Source: Candidatus Latescibacterota bacterium (GTDB lineage Bacteria > Latescibacterota > UBA2968 > UBA8231). Taken from it: a stretch of DNA of 64,000 nucleotides. The notes beneath the pieces are model-generated. The model was not told the DNA's origin, did not search any database, and was given only the letters and a program-made list of their open reading frames with translations. Of the stretch, positions 7,543 to 14,907 are shown piece after piece (the stretch's first letter is position 1; each line of letters starts with the position of its first letter). Location: NCBI GenBank assembly GCA_022826515.1, contig JAJDUT010000123.1, positions 1 to 64,000 of the forward strand, given 5' to 3'. The translations under genes were made by a program, and so were the position numbers.

Positions 7543-9384
7543 ATGCTCGAAGTCGTCCTCGCCGTCGCCGTCTTCGCCGTTGCCGCGGCCGTTGTTCGCC
7601 AAGCCGCGGCCGATGCGTGCTACGATCTCTCCGACGGAGAGCGCCATCCGCACAAATGGGGCTACACGGACACCCGCTTTGAGTTCGACGGGCCGAAGAC
7701 CGTGCGGGTGACTGGCAGCCGGTATCCGCTAGCTGGCTTCACCATGCCGCACTTCATCCCGTTTGTCGAAGAGATGCTGCAGGTGCCGATTGATCCCGAC
7801 GAGATTGCTGTTGAAAAAGAGAGCCACGAGGTGCCGACCTCGCGGGCAGACGACAGCCTCGTCGCCGCTTGGCAGGACGCGCTCGGTGCAGAGCGGGTTT
7901 CGCTCGACGATGAGGAGCGGCTGATCCACAGCCACGGCCAGCTCAGCGTCGATGAGGTCTATCGCCTGCTCTACGGCGACGCCTTGGAGCGAGTGGTTGA
8001 TTTGGTGCTTTATCCAGAGAGCGAAGATCACGTGCGCGCCATCGTGCGCCTCGCTTCCGAGCACAATGTGTGCCTCGTGCCTTACGGCGGCGGCACCAAC
8101 GTCAGCGGTGCATTGGCCCTGCCCACCGACGACGGCCGCATCTTCGCCTCGGTCGATATGCGGCGCATGAACCGGATCGTCGATCTCGACGAGGACAACC
8201 TCCAAGCCTGCATTGAAGCGGGGATTTCGGGCAAGGAACTGGAGCGGGAACTCGCCGCTCGGGGCTACACCGTCGGCCACGATCCCGACAGCATCGAGCT
8301 TTCGACCTTGGGCGGCTGGATTGCCACCAACGCCAGCGGCATGAAGAAAAACCGCTACGGCAATATCGAAGATATCGTCCTCGAAGCGACCTTGGTGACG
8401 CCGACCGGCGCGGTGGAGACCTTGCACACCACGCCGCGCAACTCGACTGGCATCCAGCCGCGCGGGCTGCTTTTCGGCTCGGAGGGCAACCTCGGTATCA
8501 TTACTAAGGCCGTGCTCAAGATCCATCCCCTGCCGGAAGTGCGCGAATACGGTTCGCTGGTGTTCAAGTCCTTCGCCCAAGGCGTGGAGTACTTGCAGGC
8601 CCTGCGCCAGACCGGGACTTTGCCGGCGAGTATTCGTCTAGTCAACAATCAAGAATTCCGCTTCGGCCAAGCTCTTAAAGCCGCGCCTTCTCCCCTGAAG
8701 CACCTCAAGGAAAAGGTGCAGAAGTTCGCCTTGTTGAAGGTGTTGGGATTTGATCCGCTAAAAATGGCGGCGTGTACGATTGCCATGGAGGGGTCCCGCG
8801 CCGAGGTGGACCACCAGAAGCGGACGATCTTCAAGCTGGCCAAGGCCCACGGCGGCAAAAGCGCCGGTGCCACTAACGGTCGGCGCGGCTATATGCTGAC
8901 CTTTGGGATCGCCTATATACGCGACTTTTTGAATCAGTTCGATTTCTTGGGCGAGACCTTTGAGACATCCGTGCCTTGGACCCGCATCCACGACGTAACG
9001 CAGGCCGTGCAAGCGGAGCTGACCGCGCAGTGTAGCGCACGCGGTGTGGCCGGGCGGCCCTATCTATCGTACCGAGTGACGCAGACCTATCACACAGGGG
9101 TGTGCATCTACTTTACGATGGGGTTTTCCGGGCGGGGATTGGAGCACCCCATTGAAGTCTATCACGACATTGAGCACGCGCTGCGGCAGACGATTTTGGA
9201 CAACGGCGGCTCGCTGTCCCACCACCACGGGATAGGCAAAATCCGGCAGAGCTTCGTCCAGCACATCCAGAGCGACAACAGCATCGAGGTCCTGCGCAAG
9301 ACCAAAGAAGCGCTGGATCCTCAGAATGTTTTCGGCATTCAGAATGGGATTTTTGGGAGTGTGCGCCGGAAGCCTGAGCAATAA
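7543..9384 (+). CDS. FAD-linked alkylglycerone-phosphate (alkyl-DHAP) synthase-like oxidase
   Basis: The gene starts seven bases after AGGAG. After an N-terminal hydrophobic helix it carries the type-4 FAD-binding domain (PYGGGTNVSG, STLGGWIATNASGMKKNRYG, FGSEGNLGIITKAVLKIHP) and the matching C-terminal substrate domain with SYRVTQTYHTGVCIYF and GGSLSHHHGIGKIR. The Tyr and the triple His of these last motifs align with residues important in eukaryotic alkyl-DHAP synthase. Similarity runs along almost the entire length, closer than to glycolate or D-lactate oxidases of the same superfamily. The eukaryotic enzyme exchanges the acyl chain of acyl-DHAP for a fatty alcohol in ether-lipid synthesis. 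The SDR gene overlapping its end supports that pathway. Substrate is inferred. Confidence 0.85.
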   Translation: MLEVVLAVAVFAVAAAVVRQAAADACYDLSDGERHPHKWGYTDTRFEFDGPKTVRVTGSRYPLAGFTMPHFIPFVEEMLQVPIDPDEIAVEKESHEVPTSRADDSLVAAWQDALGAERVSLDDEERLIHSHGQLSVDEVYRLLYGDALERVVDLVLYPESEDHVRAIVRLASEHNVCLVPYGGGTNVSGALALPTDDGRIFASVDMRRMNRIVDLDEDNLQACIEAGISGKELERELAARGYTVGHDPDSIELSTLGGWIATNASGMKKNRYGNIEDIVLEATLVTPTGAVETLHTTPRNSTGIQPRGLLFGSEGNLGIITKAVLKIHPLPEVREYGSLVFKSFAQGVEYLQALRQTGTLPASIRLVNNQEFRFGQALKAAPSPLKHLKEKVQKFALLKVLGFDPLKMAACTIAMEGSRAEVDHQKRTIFKLAKAHGGKSAGATNGRRGYMLTFGIAYIRDFLNQFDFLGETFETSVPWTRIHDVTQAVQAELTAQCSARGVAGRPYLSYRVTQTYHTGVCIYFTMGFSGRGLEHPIEVYHDIEHALRQTILDNGGSLSHHHGIGKIRQSFVQHIQSDNSIEVLRKTKEALDPQNVFGIQNGIFGSVRRKPEQ

Positions 9385-10177
9385 GACCGTTGTTATCACC
9401 GGTGCTTCTGCGGGCTTGGGCGCGACGCTGGCGGTGGAGTGCGCCCAGCAGGGAGCGCGGCTGGTTCTCTTGGCGCGGAATGCCGAGCGATTGGAGGCCG
9501 TTGCGCGAGAGTGTGAGCAGTTGGGGAGCGAGGTGCTGACTGTCGTCGGAGATGTCGCCATAGCCGCAGATGGCAAGCGACTGGTGGAGGCCGCGATCGA
9601 GCGATTTGGGTGCATAGACTACTTGGTCGCCAACGCTGGCATAAGCATGTGGACTGAGTTTGCCGCGATCGAGGACTTGGAATTGTTCCGCACGCTGATG
9701 GAAGTGAATTACTTGGGGGCCGTGCACTGCGTGCATCCGGCGCTGCCGCATCTGAAAAAAAGCAAGGGCCTATTCGTAGCTATTTCGTCCATTCAGGGGC
9801 AGGTGGGGGTGCCACTGCACACGGGGTACTCGGCGTCCAAACACGCGCTACAGGGGTTTTGCGATGCTTTGCGGATGGAAGTGGCCGAGAGCGGGGTGGG
9901 GGTGATGGCCGTGCTCTTGCACTGGCTCAGGGGGACGGAGTTGCGGCAACGTGCGCTGGGGAAAGACGGGAAGGCGTTGGGTGCTGCATCGCGCGAACAC
10001 CGGGCGGAGGCGGTGAGCTTGGAGAAGGCGGCGCAGGCGATTGTGCGCGGGATGCAGAAGCGGCGGCGGCAGCTCTACGTTCCGAGGCGGCTCAGGCTGC
10101 TGGCGATGGTTCACGCCCTATGGCCGGCGCTGGCCGAGTGGGTCGTCAAGGGGAAGGTGGCGCGGGAGGAAGAGTAG
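9359..10177 (+). CDS. short-chain dehydrogenase/reductase (DHRS7-like), possible acyl/alkyl-DHAP reductase
   Basis: A classical SDR: NAD(P)-binding TGASAGLG, the NAG motif (LVANAGISMW), and the catalytic Ser-Tyr-Lys set in ISSIQGQ and YSASKHAL. A C-terminal hydrophobic/basic tail (RLRLLAMVHALWPALAEW) suggests membrane association, as in DHRS7-type enzymes. The gene overlaps the end of the alkyl-DHAP-synthase homologue. The frame opens with ATG at 9326 or 9344, but GTG at 9359 gives the usual short lead before the first strand; the start is not certain. In animals a DHRS7B-type SDR reduces alkyl-DHAP, the next step after the synthase, so this pairing is suggestive. It converges tail-to-tail with the defence island ten bases away. 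Confidence 0.8.
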   Translation: MCAGSLSNKTVVITGASAGLGATLAVECAQQGARLVLLARNAERLEAVARECEQLGSEVLTVVGDVAIAADGKRLVEAAIERFGCIDYLVANAGISMWTEFAAIEDLELFRTLMEVNYLGAVHCVHPALPHLKKSKGLFVAISSIQGQVGVPLHTGYSASKHALQGFCDALRMEVAESGVGVMAVLLHWLRGTELRQRALGKDGKALGAASREHRAEAVSLEKAAQAIVRGMQKRRRQLYVPRRLRLLAMVHALWPALAEWVVKGKVAREEE

Positions 10178-10187
10178 GCCGGGGGGG

Positions 10188-12962
10188 CTAGGAACGTTCG
10201 ACTCGCACCTGATCCTTCAGTTCGAGATCGTCGAGAACCTGACGTAGCTCGGTTTCCGTGTTCTGGGCAAATTGCGAGTGGACGCTCACGGTGAATTCTA
10301 TGCCGACGCTAAGGTCTTCTCCGGCGCGCAGCTTGGGCAACAGCTTGGTTCCTAGCCGGTTCCAGACCTCGGGCGGCACGGTGCCGGTAAGCCGAAGCGT
10401 TGTCTTTTGATTGTCTGGACTCGGAGCCGGAGCCGGTCCCGATTCAGGCTCCGGCTGGGGTGCTGGCTCTAAGCTCGGCGCGGGTTCTGGTTGCGTCTGA
10501 GGTGAATCTTCAGGCGCGGCTTTGAGCTCTTTGGCTTTGGCTTTGGTCACCAAGAAGACATTCTCCTCAAACGCCACTTCCTCGGCTGCGACCGACTCTT
10601 CATACCACAGCCGATTAAAGCCGCCGTCGTCCTTGGTACCGGAGGCTAGGCCGAACTCTCCATTCGCCACGAACTCAACGACCTTCTGACGCAGGACCGC
10701 GTCGGGATCGATCAGCCGCGTCAATGCGCCGTTCAGAAAGCTCTGGCGCAGACTTGTGAGCGGCCAAGCGCCGGTGTTTTTGAATATCGGTGGCCAGTGG
10801 CGGTCGATATAGCCCGCACCCACGTTCTCGTTGAGCAGGGCCTCGGATTTCAAAGCGCTGATAATTCGTCCGCAGAGGGTTTCACTGGCGCTGGCGTGGC
10901 CGGCTCCAAGGTCGATGATCTTGAGCCGGTGCTCTTCCTGAGCGTCCGCAAGCGCGACGAAGCGATAGCCAGCCCATACTTCGTCCTTGGCCGCTTCCTC
11001 CGCGTCCCGAACGTGGGTCTGAATCTCGGCGCGGTCGGTGCGGTCGTATTCTGAGCCGAGAACGCCTTCGGAGACCTCTTGCGCTACGCGCTTCCAGGCG
11101 AGCCATAGCTCGACCTTGTCGCGCAGTTCACGCCCTGGTTTCCTCGCACACCAGACCAACGAACCTGGGTACAGCCGTGGCGAAGTGCCCCGATCCTGCG
11201 TCCACTGGCCAATGCGCTCGACCACCTGATTGCCGTTTATCCATTCCTCATCGGGGTCGAGGATGATGAGGGTGAGGCGCGGAGAATCTTGGACTGTGGT
11301 GCTGTCCTCCGGGAAGAACGTTGTCGGCAGGGTTGCGCCGCGGTTGAACTGCTCCTCGACGAACTTGCGGATCGCTGGCTTGATTTCTGTAGCTTCGTCG
11401 AGCGAAGCCCGCCGGTCGCTGACGACCTTGCGCAATGTCGCTTGGTGGTAGATGCGATAGCCGTCCGTACCGACCTTGCGGATAAAGAATCCCGACCCTT
11501 CGAGAGCCGTCGCCGCATTGTCGATGGTCGTGGTATCGACGTCGGGTTCGCCGAGCGCAAAACGCAATTCTGGCAGATGGGCCACCTTGTCCATCTGTCC
11601 GCCGGAAGACTCGAACAGGATGGCCGTGCCCACGCGACGGTGGATGTCGCGCAGCGCTCCCGTGGCATCTGCATCGAGAGGTCTGGCACGGGCTGTCGTC
11701 CCTGCGAGGTCGGCGTCAATCGCCGCATCGAGCCGCGACTCGCCCAACTGTCCCAAAATCACGGCGCGAAACTCGGGCACGTCTAACGGTGCCGACCCCA
11801 GGGTAATTAGCGGCTCGGTTCGCGCCTTAGTGAACTGCTCGCGTGCGGCCCAGGAAATCCACTGCGCCAGCATGGCCAGCGCACCTCGGGTTTGCTGGAA
11901 CTGAGTGAGCGCACGCCACTTGCGCTGAAAGACCGAAAGGGTCGCCGGATGAAAGGGATAGCACGCTTCAAATCGGCCCCGCAGAAATTCTCTTGCCTTG
12001 GTTTCCGTTGTCGCGGTATCGACGGCCAGCCACTCGGCGGGCAAGCGAGCGGTGCGTTCAAAACACCAGTCCGCGTAGGTTTTGGCGACGCGCTTGCGAA
12101 TGCGCTCATTGCCAAGGTCCTCGAATAGTCGTCGGCGCACTACCTCGCTGATCTCGGATTCGTCATTGGCGATCAGGTCGCGGGCAACGCGGCGCACTAC
12201 CTTGGTGATTCGGTCTTGCCACTGCTGATCCCAATCGGTCATTTCGACTTGGCTGCGTGGTAGGCTGATGACCGCTGCGGCTTGAGTGGTGCCAGTGACG
12301 GCGACGGTCAAGTTTTGTAGGAAGGCGTGAAAAGGCTCGGCCATGTCGCGATGGCGGTTGACGAAGTTTAGGACTTCATCGAATAACAGCAGCACGGGCG
12401 CGTCCGCAGCGGCGAATACATTGGCCAGTGCCCCGGTTCCCGGTGGTGTGGTCTTAGCGGCATCACCGAGTGCAGCGACGCCCTTATCACCCGCCAGTTG
12501 GCGGGCTAGGTCGATCCAAGGCGTTTCCCGACTTTCCGCAGGGTCCCAGGCATTGCCGACGAAGACGCCGACGCGGGCGGGCGGAGCTTCTGCAATTCCT
12601 GCCTCGTCTAGGAGATCTGACACACCGGGGAACTTGGCGGCATCCGCGCCGGCGTTGGCGATATGGTACAGGGAAGCGAGTGTATGCGTCTTGCCGCCGC
12701 CGAATTGGGTGACGAGCGTGAGGACCGGGGCTGTGTTCTCGGTCTTGCCGGAAAGACGCCGGAGGATCATGCCGGCGTGTTCTTTCAGGGCTCGGGTGAA
12801 GCAGGTGCGCGAGAAGAACTGCGCTGGATCGCGGTAATCTGTGGGGGCGGTTTGGGCTACGATCTGCTCAAGGGCGATGGCGAACTCGTCCGGGCTGAAC
12901 GAGCGGCCTTCGCGGACTTCTTTACGGAGCGTTACGACTTTATACCAAGGGTCGAGGGCCAT
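10188..12962 (-). CDS. DUF499-family AAA-like ATPase of the defence island
   Basis: A large P-loop ATPase with the family's N-terminus (LDPWYKVVTLRKEVREGRSF), Walker A in TQFGGGKTHT (about residues 86-95) and Walker B in PVLLLFDE (about 189-196). A Pro/Glu/Ala-rich linker near residues 810-860 precedes a small C-terminal alpha/beta domain. DUF499 proteins are found with DUF1156 methylases and SNF2 helicases in helicase-methylase-ATPase defence loci and are related in style to the BrxC/PglY ATPases of BREX. It is the last gene of the minus-strand island, 65 bases after the DUF4276 gene. ATG at 12962 is preferred to TTG at 12968. Just upstream, 12966-12980 reads as one arm of the AATTAGGAATTG repeat. 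Confidence 0.85.
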   Translation of the reverse strand: MALDPWYKVVTLRKEVREGRSFSPDEFAIALEQIVAQTAPTDYRDPAQFFSRTCFTRALKEHAGMILRRLSGKTENTAPVLTLVTQFGGGKTHTLASLYHIANAGADAAKFPGVSDLLDEAGIAEAPPARVGVFVGNAWDPAESRETPWIDLARQLAGDKGVAALGDAAKTTPPGTGALANVFAAADAPVLLLFDEVLNFVNRHRDMAEPFHAFLQNLTVAVTGTTQAAAVISLPRSQVEMTDWDQQWQDRITKVVRRVARDLIANDESEISEVVRRRLFEDLGNERIRKRVAKTYADWCFERTARLPAEWLAVDTATTETKAREFLRGRFEACYPFHPATLSVFQRKWRALTQFQQTRGALAMLAQWISWAAREQFTKARTEPLITLGSAPLDVPEFRAVILGQLGESRLDAAIDADLAGTTARARPLDADATGALRDIHRRVGTAILFESSGGQMDKVAHLPELRFALGEPDVDTTTIDNAATALEGSGFFIRKVGTDGYRIYHQATLRKVVSDRRASLDEATEIKPAIRKFVEEQFNRGATLPTTFFPEDSTTVQDSPRLTLIILDPDEEWINGNQVVERIGQWTQDRGTSPRLYPGSLVWCARKPGRELRDKVELWLAWKRVAQEVSEGVLGSEYDRTDRAEIQTHVRDAEEAAKDEVWAGYRFVALADAQEEHRLKIIDLGAGHASASETLCGRIISALKSEALLNENVGAGYIDRHWPPIFKNTGAWPLTSLRQSFLNGALTRLIDPDAVLRQKVVEFVANGEFGLASGTKDDGGFNRLWYEESVAAEEVAFEENVFLVTKAKAKELKAAPEDSPQTQPEPAPSLEPAPQPEPESGPAPAPSPDNQKTTLRLTGTVPPEVWNRLGTKLLPKLRAGEDLSVGIEFTVSVHSQFAQNTETELRQVLDDLELKDQVRVERS

Positions 12963-13027
12963 TTTCAATTCCTAATTCTCTTATCGTTTCTTGATGTCCT
13001 GTAGAGGAATCATTCTAGATGTTGTGC

Positions 13028-13657
13028 TTAAACATCCTCTGTCCAGGTAGCGGGAGGCCACACACCGATATCCTGTCCCATGGAACGAACCAAAAGCCCG
13101 AATGAATGGGCGAGCTTGCGAAACGATCTGGACCGGCGGTACGCATCTGGCAACGAGAACTTTGCGCTAAATGCCGGTTGATGTATGCGCTCCTGATAGC
13201 TCATTCTATCTCGCATGCGCTTTTCCAGTTGTCCCTTCGCGTCACGATGCCTTTCCGGGTTGGGATGAAGTCCCGCATCGTTCCTGACAGTGGGATGCTC
13301 TCGTAGCGACTCAATCGCGGCCAGAAACCAGGCCTCGTACTCACGGTGCGCGATGACGACTTCACACGGCAGCTTGCAAGCAGACGCTGCCGCCCAATGT
13401 TGCACCTGCGGTCCCAACTCGGCGGGACAGTCCGAGTCCCCATCGAACAGGATGAGGACCGCGCAACATTCTGGCTGTAGGCGGGCCAGCTTTACTGCTG
13501 TATCCACTTCGGCCTCACTCGTAAGTTGATTACGCTTTCTCCGAATTGGTCGCCCGATATTGACACTCCAAACTTGAGCTTCTGTGACAAAGCGACGAAG
13601 CAATACCGGAAGCGCTTCCACCTCCCCATACCCTTCCACGATTGGTTGGATATTCAC
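13028..13657 (-). CDS. DUF4276-family Toprim-like protein, partner of the upstream AAA ATPase
   Basis: The best start is GTG at 13657, which overlaps the ATPase stop (GTGA) and follows an AGGA site. The longer frame to 13738 would run 27 codons into the ATPase gene. Near the N-terminus is VEGYGEVEALPVLL, with the Toprim-type glutamate, and later LILFDGDSDCP with the DxD pattern, so a metal-dependent nuclease-like Toprim fold is likely. DUF4276 proteins usually sit next to AAA15/AAA21 ATPases, an arrangement that parallels OLD, PARIS and AbiL two-gene systems. The coupling here supports an ATPase sensor with a Toprim effector. The effector role is inferred. Confidence 0.75.
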   Translation of the reverse strand: MNIQPIVEGYGEVEALPVLLRRFVTEAQVWSVNIGRPIRRKRNQLTSEAEVDTAVKLARLQPECCAVLILFDGDSDCPAELGPQVQHWAAASACKLPCEVVIAHREYEAWFLAAIESLREHPTVRNDAGLHPNPERHRDAKGQLEKRMRDRMSYQERIHQPAFSAKFSLPDAYRRSRSFRKLAHSFGLLVRSMGQDIGVWPPATWTEDV

Positions 13658-14904
13658 GATAGATCGTCCTGCGGGAACAGCTCGTGCTGGCGAGGATGCC
13701 AAGCGAACTGATCGTCGGGGGTTAGAGCATTCGACCATAGTAGCTCTCCCGCCCCCATAAGGTGCTCACGTAAGGCCGTCCGGGCCGCCGACGAGATCGG
13801 ACGAACCCGCGTCGCACCTTCTGCCCAACTGGCAATGCGAAGGTGGCGATCCTCAATCCATTTAACGTCGAGTACATCGCGACTGTGCGTCGTTACTACG
13901 ACTTGCATAAAGCGCCCGGCATGACGCAGCGCATCCAAAACCACCCCTAGGGCACCTGGGTGTATGGTAGCTTCTGGTTCTTCAATTACGAGAAGCGAAG
14001 GGGCCGGACGCTGGAAAATCGCTGTGAGTAGTCCCAAGACGCGAAGCGTACCGTCGGACATGTTGAAGGCTTCAAACTTCACCGATTTCGGTTGCGCTCT
14101 GTTCCGGGCAGACTCGTTCTCCCAACTTTGGGTAAACTCCAGCGTCAGTTTGTTGCCGTGCTCTTTGGGCTGGATGTCAACGGTCCCGGGGACCACGATC
14201 TCTAAAAGCTCGCGGATTTGCTCCCAATTGTCCGGAGACTCACGTTGGATCTCGCGCAACACACTGGCGGCGTTGCTGCCATCAGAACGCAGACGCCCAC
14301 CTCCCTCCGGGTCTTGCATCCCTCTCAGAGTCGTCGGTTCGATCCGGTACACCCGCATGTCCGACAAGAAGCGAAAAACCGCCTGAAACCGCCTATCGCC
14401 TCCGATCAGGGGAAGTGCCAAGGCGTTCGGCTCCACAGCCGGCTTTAGGGAATCAACGGTGCTTTCCCATCCTATGAGAGGACAAGATGGAGGGGCAGGC
14501 TTAAAGCGCTCAAACCAATCCCGCGAACCATTAGACCTCTGCACGACGCAGCGCTCATGTACGACCTCTAAGCGATGGCCCCTAGAGCCATACAACCGAA
14601 AGGCGTACCGCGCCCAAGAGGTATCTTTATCTAGGTTCTCCAGTTCTACTGCCAAACCCAGCCCCGGCTGAGCGCCCTTCACAGAGCTGAGATGACCAAC
14701 GGCGGCCGATCCACCGCGCTGTTCAAGAACCGCTTGTAGCGGCAAGGCCATCGCATCCGCTAGGAACGCAAACGCATCGGCTAAGTTGCTCTTGCCAGAG
14801 CCGTTCTGACCGACGAGAAAGGTTGGATTGTCGAACTCTATCGCCTCCTTTTCAAAGCTGCGGAAACGATGTAATACTAAGCGGCGTAGAATAGGATCAG
14901 CCAT
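13654..14904 (-). CDS. SMC/RecF-like AAA ATPase (OLD/AAA21 type)
   Basis: The N-terminus LHRFRSFEKEAIEFDNPTFL leads into Walker A GQNGSGKS (residues 32-39), as in RecF/OLD-type ATPases. A signature-like MSDGTLRVLGLL, Walker B LLVIEEPE and a VVTTHSRDVLD switch follow near the C-terminus. The size (416 residues) and lack of a long coiled coil fit the AAA15/AAA21 group found in PARIS-, AbiL- and Gabija-like defence pairs. It begins three bases after the methylase stop, and its own stop overlaps the DUF4276 start, so it belongs to the same transcript. It probably senses an invader and controls its Toprim-like partner. Confidence 0.8.
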   Translation of the reverse strand: MADPILRRLVLHRFRSFEKEAIEFDNPTFLVGQNGSGKSNLADAFAFLADAMALPLQAVLEQRGGSAAVGHLSSVKGAQPGLGLAVELENLDKDTSWARYAFRLYGSRGHRLEVVHERCVVQRSNGSRDWFERFKPAPPSCPLIGWESTVDSLKPAVEPNALALPLIGGDRRFQAVFRFLSDMRVYRIEPTTLRGMQDPEGGGRLRSDGSNAASVLREIQRESPDNWEQIRELLEIVVPGTVDIQPKEHGNKLTLEFTQSWENESARNRAQPKSVKFEAFNMSDGTLRVLGLLTAIFQRPAPSLLVIEEPEATIHPGALGVVLDALRHAGRFMQVVVTTHSRDVLDVKWIEDRHLRIASWAEGATRVRPISSAARTALREHLMGAGELLWSNALTPDDQFAWHPRQHELFPQDDLS

Positions 14905-14907
14905 AGG

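Noticed and set aside
7729..8580. 283-aa minus-strand ORF within the alkyl-DHAP synthase homologue
   Set aside because: Antisense to strongly conserved FAD-binding motifs.
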